Positions 33,059-41,590 are shown, counted from the first letter of the stretch. The stretch: 64,000 nt of DNA from Sideroxydans sp. (GCA_024636935.1 JAGXGC010000007.1:45794-109793); one strand, 5' to 3'. Numbers and translations are program-made. The notes: a model not told the origin generated them from the sequence alone.

Positions 33059-33214
33059 CTAACCAACCTCCCTATCCTTTGGGGGGCGAGGTGGTGGTGT
33101 TGGTCCCGGTGGAACGTTGGTAGGTGGACCGGGTGGAACTTTTGGGTGTTCGGGGTGCTCAGGATGTTCAGGGTGCGAAGGACGATGTGCAGGATTTTTT
33201 GTTGAATCTGGCAT
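33059..33214 (-). CDS. 51-aa Pro/His-rich micro-ORF MPDSTKNPAHRPSHPEHPEHPEHPKVPPGPPTNVPPGPTPPPRPPKDREVG, candidate modifier/adaptor of the E2-E1/JAMM operon
   Basis: ATG at 33214 with GAGGTG Shine-Dalgarno just upstream; stop TAG 33059-33061 directly abuts the E2-E1 TTG start; absent from the ORF track (below size cut-off). Confidence 0.6.
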   Translation of the reverse strand: MPDSTKNPAHRPSHPEHPEHPEHPKVPPGPPTNVPPGPTPPPRPPKDREVG

Positions 33215-33444
33215 GTGACACCTCACTTAGAATGGCAAGAAGACCTTACCCAATGCCAAGTGTATACCGAATTTATTGAAGAGGGATGTAGACAGAACTG
33301 TTTCCTAAGTACGTGAAATATTTTCAACATCACCATCGCAACGCACCGTAATGAAAAGTTGCCCGTGCAAGACAGGCCATCAATCCAATCTATTTCGAGC
33401 CCTACTGGAACTGAAGGGGCTGCTTTGCAGCAGATTTGTGCTGA

Positions 33445-33481
33445 CATCAAAGTCCGCTACCGGCCATAGCGGACTTTGATG
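33445..33481. repeat. 15-bp perfect inverted repeat in the divergent intergenic region
   Basis: CATCAAAGTCCGCTA-CCGGCCA-TAGCGGACTTTGATG. Confidence 0.92.
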
Positions 33482-33653
33482 GTTGGCTGAAGACTGTCGG
33501 TTGAGAGTGTATGCAAGTCTGCTTCTGGTGTATCCACTATGGATGCTATTACTTTGCTAATAAGTCTTCCTCTATTAGAGGGTAAAATATAACCCGTAGG
33601 CAAAATACGTAATATTCGGATTTGAACCGTAACAAAGGCATACCGCGCATAAA

Positions 33654-34646
33654 ATGAATGCAGACCTGACAAAAAGACTATTTAAAGCAATAGCCCTTGG
33701 CTCAGAAAAAGATTTAGATAGCCTTTGCAGAAAAATAATTTCAGCCGAAGATAGTAAAGGCCATGCTTTGCTTGCTAGCCAGCTGGAGGGCATTTTGAAA
33801 ACAAAAAAAACCACTCCTAGTGAAGTGCCCAAAACGGATAGTGAACGGGTGCTGCAAAGTTTACCTTTAAGCCGTCGCCACCAAGATCCTCTCGTGGTTA
33901 AAATGGATCGCACCTTATTGCGACATTTCATGGTTCTTCCAGAATCTGTTGAGACGAGGTTTAGTCGAATTGAACAGGAATACGCAGCAAGAGAGCGTCT
34001 TGCATCTTTCGGCCTGCGAAATAAGAAAAAAATTCTACTTTATGGGCATCCTGGTTGTGGAAAAACTTTAGGGGCTGAAAGGCTAGCGTGGACGACTGGC
34101 TTGCCTCTCGTGAAAGTAAGATTCGATGCTTTAATTTCATCTTACTTTGGCGAGTCTGGAGTAAATTTACGAGCCGTATTTGAATCGGCAAAGGCTAGGC
34201 CATGTTTGCTGTTCCTTGATGAGTGTGACTTCATAGCGAAATCCAGGAGCAATCAAAATGATGTTGGTGAAGTTCCTCGTCTTGTTAATACGCTATTGCA
34301 ACTCTTGGAAGACTTCGATGCGCCAGGGCTTCTGGTAGCGGCAACAAATCTGGATAAGCAATTAGATAAGGCGTTGTTTCGACGTTTTGATGATGTCTTT
34401 GAGGTGTTGCCTCCAGGGGCAGAGGAAATTGAGAGGCTACTCAAGATGACACTATCCTCAATTGACAATGCTTCAAATATTCATTGGGACGAACTGGTTC
34501 GTAAGCTCGTCGGTATGTCTGCCGCCGACGTTGTTAAGGTTGCTCAAGACGCTGCAAAAAATACAGTTTTGAGTGGCAAGGGAGAGGTGCGACATGAAGA
34601 CTTGGAATTTGCTATTTCTGAGATATATAAGAGAGACCAAAGCTAA
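33654..34646 (+). CDS. AAA+ ATPase, IetA-like (paired with subtilase)
   Basis: Walker A LYGHPGCGKTLGAE, Walker B LLFLDECDF, VAATNLDKQLDKALFRRFDDVFEV; next to S8 protease. Confidence 0.85.
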   Translation: MNADLTKRLFKAIALGSEKDLDSLCRKIISAEDSKGHALLASQLEGILKTKKTTPSEVPKTDSERVLQSLPLSRRHQDPLVVKMDRTLLRHFMVLPESVETRFSRIEQEYAARERLASFGLRNKKKILLYGHPGCGKTLGAERLAWTTGLPLVKVRFDALISSYFGESGVNLRAVFESAKARPCLLFLDECDFIAKSRSNQNDVGEVPRLVNTLLQLLEDFDAPGLLVAATNLDKQLDKALFRRFDDVFEVLPPGAEEIERLLKMTLSSIDNASNIHWDELVRKLVGMSAADVVKVAQDAAKNTVLSGKGEVRHEDLEFAISEIYKRDQS

Positions 34647-34697
34647 TTTTTCAGTACCCATAGTAATAGTTACCACAATTAAAGAAGAGTTGGAAAA

Positions 34698-37301
34698 ATG
34701 GCCCAAACTCCCTCAGGCACAAATACTTTTCCACACCTTTCTTTACCCTTAGTTGTCCGCGATCGAGCTTGGCTCAGTGGAGGGGGAAGAACCCCAGATC
34801 AGGAACAACACAACAAAGACAATCGCAGAGAGCATAGTGTCCGATTAAAGGGGCAAGCCGATGCAGCTATCGCTACGTGGGCCAGACAACGTTTGGAACG
34901 CGAACAGGCCGAACTACCTCCTATTCCTGCGAACATCCCTCTATTTATCAAGGTAGATCCAGACTCCGACCTGGAATTTCTTCGCCATTTTTTTAAGCTT
35001 GAAATCGTGTCCGAGCAGGATGATGGATTCGTTGTGGTTGCAAGTGAAGAAATCGACATGGCGACTTTTCTCGACATGGTGGGTGGTTTTGCAGAAGATC
35101 GAAGAGGGGCCACTACTACTGCCAAGATTTATGATGTTTTCGGCCCGGACAATCCTCAGCTGCGCATTGATCGTTTGTTATCAGACACCTTGAGAGAGAA
35201 ATGGCACGGGATTACCGACGCGGAAATTTACACTGTTGACGTCGGTATCGAATGCTTGGGAAGTACCTATGTTCCGCTCCCACCGGAGCAAAGAGAAAAT
35301 GAAGATGATGCTAATTTTGATGATCGTATAACTGCGTGGCGCGCGTTGGCACATCAGGCTCAGGCGGCTTGGGATGATTTGATGGAAGAGCGCGAAGGTG
35401 AGCTCATCAGCTTTGTCCACGGATATAGGGGCGAAATACTGGACATTCTGCATGATGCTCATTTAGGAGTGGCGACCCTTCCCGATAGTTTCACAGTTCG
35501 AATCCGAATGTCAGGGCTCGGCTTACGTGATTTAGTATTCAACTATCCATACCTCTTTGAAGTTAATGAACCCGATGAGGTCGGAGGGATCGTTGCGCGC
35601 CCCGAAGAACAGGATCAGCTACAGCATCAACTGGAGGTTCAACAACCAGACCTTGGCTCTCCTGCCGTATGCGTAATCGATAGTGGCATTCAAGAACAAC
35701 ATCCGTTACTCGCTGCAACAATTGATGCGCCATCTTCAATGTGTTTTATCCCTGGAGTCAATCCATCCGACGTGGCTGACTATGTACCATCAGGAGGGCA
35801 TGGAACAAGAGTTGCAGGAGCAGTACTCTATCCACGTGGGGCACCGCTAAATGGAACATTCACATCCCCATGTTGGATTCAGAATGCTCGTGTGCTGGAT
35901 AATAATAATCTTTTGATCACTACGCTTTATCCACCATTGTATCTTCGAGCAATCGTGTCTAAATATGCTGGAGAGCATGGAACAAAATTGTTCAACCATT
36001 CCATTGCGGCATATCGGCCATGTCGTCTTCGCCAGATGTCTGCATGGGCCGCGTCTATAGATTGGCTTTCGTGGGAATATGACATCTTATTTTTTCAGAG
36101 CGCGGGAAATTTGCCGGATCAGTCGAGGGCAACACCTTTTCGCTTGGGTATCCTTGATCATCTGCTGGCAGGACATGACTATCCCGAGTATCTTGTGCGC
36201 GACTCATCTCGAATTCCCAGCCCTTCCGAGAGTTTGCAGGCTCTAACAATTGGATCAATCAACCATCAAGGTTTTACATCGGGAAATTTGAGTTCTTTCG
36301 GTGGTACAGACGAAGCATCGTCTTTCTCTACAACGGGGCTTGGAGTTTGGGGATCGATCAAACCGGATGTCGTCGAGTATGGTGGTGGCAAGGTGCGGGA
36401 CACTTCTATACCACCCAGTCTTACGACCCCATCCCAGGTTTGCACTGACCTAGTAAGGTCAACCATGTACGGTGGGCCTTTGAGTGCGAAGGACGAAGTT
36501 GGCACATCATTCGCCGCTCCAAAGGTAGCTTCTATTGCAGTAGCCGTTCAACGACTTTTACCGAATGAGCCATCGCTCTTATATCGGGGCATGATAGTGA
36601 ATTCTGCTAGATGGCCTGAATGGGCCGAAAGCGCACCGAACAAGCTGAATGTATTAAGGCAAATAGGCTTTGGAATCCCAGATATTGACCGCGCCACGAG
36701 CAATACTCCGTTTAGAGTGACTCTCATTACGAATGGGGAGAATCATATTAAGGCGAGAGAAGCACAGATATACCAAATTCCGGTTCCACATGAACTTAGA
36801 CAACCGGGAGATGATTTTCAAATTCGAATCGATGTCACACTTTCCTATGTAGCAAAGCCACGAAGAACTCGGCGCAATGTTCGTCAATATCTTTCGACTT
36901 GGGCCGATTGGAAAAGCAGTAAGCTCGGGGAGTCTGTTGAGTCATTTCAGGGGCGAGTGCTGAAAGATGGCGTTTCAACTAATGCCATAGGCGAAAGCGT
37001 CATTCCTTGGACAATCAGAGAAAATGACGGTTGGGGAGAAATCGAGGGCGTAAAAAGAAGTACGGGTACAGTCCAAAAGGATTGGGTTGTGATCAGCTCA
37101 CATAGTCTTCCAGTAGATTTTTGTATTGCAGTTGTGGGACATGCTGGTTGGGATAAAGACCCGGAGGCTTATGCAAAATATGCCCTCGTGGTCACGTTCG
37201 AGGCTATTAATCAAGACTTGGAGATATATGAGAGGATAGCGGCTTCGGTGAATACATTGGTGCCGATTCAGGAGATAGAATCAGAAGTTCAAAATGGATA
37301 A
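34698..37301 (+). CDS. Subtilisin-like (S8) serine protease, IetS-like
   Basis: Catalytic Asp AVCVIDSGIQEQHP, His GGHGTRVAGAVLY, Ser GTSFAAPKVASIAVAVQ; about 310-aa N-terminal extension. Confidence 0.88.
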   Translation: MAQTPSGTNTFPHLSLPLVVRDRAWLSGGGRTPDQEQHNKDNRREHSVRLKGQADAAIATWARQRLEREQAELPPIPANIPLFIKVDPDSDLEFLRHFFKLEIVSEQDDGFVVVASEEIDMATFLDMVGGFAEDRRGATTTAKIYDVFGPDNPQLRIDRLLSDTLREKWHGITDAEIYTVDVGIECLGSTYVPLPPEQRENEDDANFDDRITAWRALAHQAQAAWDDLMEEREGELISFVHGYRGEILDILHDAHLGVATLPDSFTVRIRMSGLGLRDLVFNYPYLFEVNEPDEVGGIVARPEEQDQLQHQLEVQQPDLGSPAVCVIDSGIQEQHPLLAATIDAPSSMCFIPGVNPSDVADYVPSGGHGTRVAGAVLYPRGAPLNGTFTSPCWIQNARVLDNNNLLITTLYPPLYLRAIVSKYAGEHGTKLFNHSIAAYRPCRLRQMSAWAASIDWLSWEYDILFFQSAGNLPDQSRATPFRLGILDHLLAGHDYPEYLVRDSSRIPSPSESLQALTIGSINHQGFTSGNLSSFGGTDEASSFSTTGLGVWGSIKPDVVEYGGGKVRDTSIPPSLTTPSQVCTDLVRSTMYGGPLSAKDEVGTSFAAPKVASIAVAVQRLLPNEPSLLYRGMIVNSARWPEWAESAPNKLNVLRQIGFGIPDIDRATSNTPFRVTLITNGENHIKAREAQIYQIPVPHELRQPGDDFQIRIDVTLSYVAKPRRTRRNVRQYLSTWADWKSSKLGESVESFQGRVLKDGVSTNAIGESVIPWTIRENDGWGEIEGVKRSTGTVQKDWVVISSHSLPVDFCIAVVGHAGWDKDPEAYAKYALVVTFEAINQDLEIYERIAASVNTLVPIQEIESEVQNG

Positions 37302-37435
37302 GTGCACCTTGTTTTGACGCGTGAGAATATCTTGAGGATGCATAATCAGTTTTTCAATGTTTGGTATGTAGCATCGCTTCGGGTTGAAAACGATTGTGTT
37401 AATGGTTAGTAAGCAGACGTCCCGGCAGCCAAACT

Positions 37436-37477
37436 CCGACAGTCATTTCAGCAAATCATCACAGTCCGCTATGGCCG
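37436..37477 (+). repeat. Second copy of a roughly 40-bp element also at 33461-33500 (opposite strand)
   Basis: CCGACAGTCATTTCAGCAAATCATCACAGTCCGCTATGGCCG vs CCGACAGTCTTCAGCCAACCATCAAAGTCCGCTATGGCCG (reverse complement of 33461-33500). Confidence 0.8.
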
Positions 37478-37675
37478 AGAAGTAGATGGCATGGCTGGCA
37501 AACTTTTATTATGTAATCGAATTTCCGTGACTAGATAGCATTCCGCTCCTGAAATTTCTCACGCGCTTTTACTTATATTTACTTCCATTTACCGCACTGT
37601 TTTTTTAAACAATATCTTGGCGATTTGATGAAAAAATACTTGTGTTTTAAGAGGGTGTTGAATTAGAGTTGTTGC

Positions 37676-38152
37676 ATGAATTTTTTGCAAAAAGCCTTGG
37701 ATGTAAAAATCTTTGATGCACTGCCAGGTGAGTGCTGGCGGCGCATTCGCATTGAAGCATTACCTTTATTGGGATTCATGCCCTTTGTAGTACTGCTGGT
37801 CGCAAATGCCCTGTTCATAAAATTTTCTCTGATCGATGCAACTTGGCAGTTAGTGCTCGATCAGGCTCTGGACTTTGCTCTATGCCTTGGGCTTTTTTCG
37901 ACTGGTGCGGCTTGCTACAAGAAATTCAAGACCGCCATGATATCGGCTGCCCTGAGATGGATCGGTTCTGGCCGAGTCGGGTATCGATATATCTCGACAA
38001 TCCATGCCATGATGAAATTTTTGAATGTACTGCTTCAGCGCATGGAGATTCAATCTATCCAGGCTGCCGTTCGAGTTAGAGTCGCGCTAGGCATCGTTCA
38101 CCCCTCCTTGTTTGCCCGTTTAATCCCCACTCCTATCTTTCGTCGCGCTTAA
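37676..38152 (+). CDS. Hypothetical membrane protein
   Basis: 158 aa with hydrophobic segments; mobile-element context. Confidence 0.5.
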   Translation: MNFLQKALDVKIFDALPGECWRRIRIEALPLLGFMPFVVLLVANALFIKFSLIDATWQLVLDQALDFALCLGLFSTGAACYKKFKTAMISAALRWIGSGRVGYRYISTIHAMMKFLNVLLQRMEIQSIQAAVRVRVALGIVHPSLFARLIPTPIFRRA

Positions 38153-38228
38153 AGCGTGACGATTATCAGCCCCGTCCGCTTGCGCCGTACTTCCTTTGGG
38201 TTGTTTCATTTCCTATGGAATACGCAAA

Positions 38229-38498
38229 ATGGATATCACACTTTTTTTGACCATCCCTGAAGCAGCACACTTGCTGCGCATTGCTCCACAAACGATTCGT
38301 AATCACATTTTTAAAGGAATATTTCCGATACCGACGACACTTCTATGCGGCAGGCGGTTACTTCGCCGTGCAGATGTTGAGGCATACGTTAGGGGAGAGA
38401 CTATTCCAGCACACCCGCAGAGTAGTCCCCCCTCATCTGTAAGCAAGCGCGGTCGCCCGCGTAAACGGGCTCCAGAATCGCATGGGAGTGCATCATGA
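38229..38498 (+). CDS. Helix-turn-helix (MerR/excisionase-like) DNA-binding protein
   Basis: LTIPEAAHLLRIAPQTIRNHIFKGIFPIP...RRADVEAYVRG. Confidence 0.75.
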   Translation: MDITLFLTIPEAAHLLRIAPQTIRNHIFKGIFPIPTTLLCGRRLLRRADVEAYVRGETIPAHPQSSPPSSVSKRGRPRKRAPESHGSAS

Positions 38499-39358
38499 GA
38501 GAAAGCTCCCTTGTTCCGACGAACTTGCTGAATTGGCCTCGCGTTGCGCGCAGATTGCCCGAAGAGAAATTGTTGATTCTTGCCCTTTGGTCTGCACCCT
38601 GGATGAGTTGTGCAGGGTATGGCGAACTACCGCTTTGCCCTTTTGCGGCATCTATCGGTATATCGCCAGAGTCAACTGAAACTGGCATAAGTAATCTTGA
38701 GCAAGCTGGCTTGGTATTTTTTGATGCGCACACGGTTGAACTGGCACTTGATGGCTGGTTCAGATTCCACCGCTTCAAAACACCTCAGTCAAAAAAGATC
38801 CTTGAACGAGAGATTGAGAAAATCCACTCAAGCATCATAAAAAGAATAGTTTCAGAAAAATCATCCGGTTGCTTCTCAACAACAACGCCATCTGCAATTT
38901 CAAATTCAATCACTACCACAGAAATAAAACCAAAGAAGTCAGCTAAGCCGATGCGGCAGCAAGTTGAAGGGGAGATTGAATTATTTTTTCCGTCTGTAAT
39001 TTCTCAAAGCGAGCGGGAGTCCATTAATGCAGTCTTGGTTGGTAGCGGGGCCGATCCGGTCCAATGGCAAGCAATACTGGATGAGCTAGTAGGTGCAATG
39101 GTTCATCGACAAATCAGCAATCCGGTTGGCTATCTGAGGGGGGTAGCAGAACGGGCGGCGAATGGGACATTTATTCCTGAGCGAGGAATCGCAGTGGCCA
39201 AGGAACGGATGAAAGTGGCTGAGGTGATCAATGATGATGCACTTTTCGAAGAGCGGTTTTTCGGAAAATTATTGCCTCTCGATATCGTATTGGAGCGGCT
39301 TCCAGCAGCGACTAGTGCATTTATGAGCAACAGGCTCGGAGGGGTAAGTCAGAAATGA
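38495..39358 (+). CDS. Hypothetical mobile-element protein with winged-helix-like N-terminus (possible replication-related)
   Basis: Overlaps HTH gene by 4 nt; SIGISPESTETGISNLEQAGLVFFD resembles a wHTH. Confidence 0.45.
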   Translation: MRESSLVPTNLLNWPRVARRLPEEKLLILALWSAPWMSCAGYGELPLCPFAASIGISPESTETGISNLEQAGLVFFDAHTVELALDGWFRFHRFKTPQSKKILEREIEKIHSSIIKRIVSEKSSGCFSTTTPSAISNSITTTEIKPKKSAKPMRQQVEGEIELFFPSVISQSERESINAVLVGSGADPVQWQAILDELVGAMVHRQISNPVGYLRGVAERAANGTFIPERGIAVAKERMKVAEVINDDALFEERFFGKLLPLDIVLERLPAATSAFMSNRLGGVSQK

Positions 39359-39459
39359 CATCCAGCCATGCACAAAATTTCGTGCTCCAGACTGCGCTAC
39401 GGTAACTGCTCTTCCCATGCTTGCTTGATCCATCAAATCAAAAGAAATGAGGCACATCA

Positions 39460-40515
39460 ATGATAAACATCATAAAAGTTTTCCTTCGAAAATTCGGTTT
39501 TCTTTTAGAAGCATCTAGCAGATGTGACATGACGGAACAGTTCGATATTAGTAGAGTTCCGCGCTATCCGCCGATTGAAATCGGTATTCCAGCGAGCCCG
39601 CCCCATGCCTTGCTAGAAAATATCCAAGATCTTGTCGATGCGCTGCGGCGCTGTGTTGCGAATCAAGAATTGTTTGATGCGCACTACTATCCCGTGGTGT
39701 TCCGTATGGCAAATATGGTTCATCTATTGCCGGCCTCTCAATCTCATCATCACCGTAGGATTGGAGGGTTGCTGAGGCATTCACTTGAAGTCGGGTTATA
39801 CGCGATTCAGGCGGCTCAAGAAAAAATCCAGCCAGATGTGAGTAATTCTCATGATGGGGTATGCGGCGATCCGCGCTGGAAGTTTGCCGTTTTCCTTGCA
39901 GGGATCGGGCACGATCTGGGGAAGATTTATACTGACGTATCCGTTTTCGACCGTTCGGAAGAATTGAAGTGGTGTCCTGTTTCCAGCAGCCTGTATGAAT
40001 GGGCGAACCGTAATGGCATCGATCATTATCTATTTCGCTGGCAGGAGAATCGCGGCAAAAACCATCTTTCTGTCTCAGGAACTCTGATGCAAGGAGTAAT
40101 CCATAAGGATTCCTGGAATTGGCTATGTGAAGAAGGTATGGATGAGGTGTGCTGGATATACGAGTCTCTCAATGCCAATCCAGGCACATCGAATGAAATT
40201 CACCAGTTTGTTGTCGCAGCAGACCAAATGAGTGTGCGAAACGACCTGAAGTTATTCGGGCAGCGCGATACGGAATCAAAAAATTCTTCAGCAGTGCTCC
40301 AGCACGCCGGTAGCACAACTGAAAAACAGCCGACTTTCAGAGCAAGCCGACCAATAGTTCTGCAGTGCAACTCTGGCACAACTCAAGTTCAGGAAAAACG
40401 CAAAGCTGCATATGAAGGCGTTCTGCAGCACTACGCTAGCGCACGTGGAACAACCAGACATGGCGGGCATGAAACGGGTTCGTTGCAAGTGAATGTGCCT
40501 GAATCCAAATTGTGA
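39460..40515 (+). CDS. MobH/TraI_2-like relaxase N-terminal domain protein, short (351 aa)
   Basis: SQSHHHRRIGGLLRHSLEVGLYAIQAAQE and FLAGIGHDLGKIYTDVSVFD (HD-type motifs of the MobH relaxase family). Confidence 0.75.
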   Translation: MINIIKVFLRKFGFLLEASSRCDMTEQFDISRVPRYPPIEIGIPASPPHALLENIQDLVDALRRCVANQELFDAHYYPVVFRMANMVHLLPASQSHHHRRIGGLLRHSLEVGLYAIQAAQEKIQPDVSNSHDGVCGDPRWKFAVFLAGIGHDLGKIYTDVSVFDRSEELKWCPVSSSLYEWANRNGIDHYLFRWQENRGKNHLSVSGTLMQGVIHKDSWNWLCEEGMDEVCWIYESLNANPGTSNEIHQFVVAADQMSVRNDLKLFGQRDTESKNSSAVLQHAGSTTEKQPTFRASRPIVLQCNSGTTQVQEKRKAAYEGVLQHYASARGTTRHGGHETGSLQVNVPESKL

Positions 40516-40571
40516 GCGCAAATGAATAGTGAATCTTGCATATCGAATTTGCAGAAACGTGGATCGCTACC

Positions 40572-40595
40572 GTGCGGTTTCTTCTATTTCCGCAC
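40572..40595. other. Candidate oriT hairpin between relaxase and next gene
   Basis: TACCGTGCGG-TTTCTTCTATTT-CCGCACAGAGGTA: 6-bp perfect stem with flanking imperfect TACC/GGTA. Confidence 0.3.
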
Positions 40596-40660
40596 AGAGG
40601 TAAAGCTGAGCGAAAACACCACATCGAAAATTCAATGCTAATTCTAAACATGGAGGAGCA

Positions 40661-41104
40661 ATGATTAATCCAGTCCAGAAGACACCGCGCGTTCAGTCGG
40701 CCGTGGATGAACTATATTTCAGGATGGCTGAGCTTCAGTATTTTGCTGAGGAGGCCTGTAAACAACACTTTGAATTTGTCATGGCTGAAAATATGCGAAG
40801 GACATGGGCAGAAAGGAGCATCTTGTATGCACGCCCCAGAGCGCGTGACAATACGCTTGTCATCAGCTGGTTCGAGGTGCGCTGGTATGGGGCGAATGCG
40901 TCAAAAACTCGCCGCATGGAGAAGAAGGCCATCATCAAACCCAAAAACAAGCATGGCTACAATATGGGAACCTTGCTGAAGCGAGCGCAGTATTGGGAGG
41001 TTGATATGGTCCGTAGCGTTGAAGAGGCGCTCATCCCCATACGCCGAGAAGCTTCATTCATCGCCAAGGCGATTGGGCAGTTACATTACGCATTGAACAT
41101 GTGA
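40661..41104 (+). CDS. Hypothetical mobilisation-associated protein (possibly MobI-like)
   Basis: 147-aa basic protein right after the relaxase; family assignment by context only. Confidence 0.4.
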   Translation: MINPVQKTPRVQSAVDELYFRMAELQYFAEEACKQHFEFVMAENMRRTWAERSILYARPRARDNTLVISWFEVRWYGANASKTRRMEKKAIIKPKNKHGYNMGTLLKRAQYWEVDMVRSVEEALIPIRREASFIAKAIGQLHYALNM

Positions 41105-41188
41105 GTGGGGTAACCCAGTCAGTGTACATGTGGCTGATCGGCTGCATGCACACTGAACTTCAATCATTTTTATAGTTGGGGGGGGAAC

Positions 41189-41485
41189 ATGAAATATCGG
41201 GATGGAAATCTCTTCCTGGACGAGAAAGAGGTTGAGCTGTTATCCCTGACCTTTTTGAGTGATGTGGAAGCTTCATATCCGGCATCAGAATTCATTCATG
41301 GCTTGAGCGAGGTGCAAGCAGGGGCAAAAACGCATATTCAAGAGATTGCACACCAACAAACGCCCGAACGGCGTCGGTCGCTACAGATTGATATTCTTAA
41401 ACAGCTGATCAGTACCTGCGAAGAGTTCAAGGATCGTGGATACGCCGCAGCTCAGGCTACGGGTTGTTCTATTCAGCTGCACTAA
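41189..41485 (+). CDS. Hypothetical protein
   Basis: 98-aa ORF in island context. Confidence 0.4.
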   Translation: MKYRDGNLFLDEKEVELLSLTFLSDVEASYPASEFIHGLSEVQAGAKTHIQEIAHQQTPERRRSLQIDILKQLISTCEEFKDRGYAAAQATGCSIQLH

Positions 41486-41560
41486 TCCGGCCCCTGAAGT
41501 GGTCTGAGCATTGCCAGTTTGGGAGGCAACAATCCTGTTGGTCGAAAAGCTGCGCGGCCC

Positions 41561-41590
41561 CATATGGATATAGGCCAATCGGCATATATG
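41561..41590 (+). repeat. Copy B of dispersed TATAGGCC...GGCATAT element, upstream of hsdM
   Basis: CATATGGATATAGGCCAATCGGCATATATG. Confidence 0.6.

Noticed and set aside
33223-33450. 75-aa minus-strand ORF in the divergent intergenic region
   Set aside because: No SD, Cys-rich nonsense-like translation, overlaps the inverted repeat
30862-37301. Type II CBASS call
   Set aside because: No CD-NTase (nucleotidyltransferase GS...DxD motif) or CBASS effector seen among the neighbouring proteins
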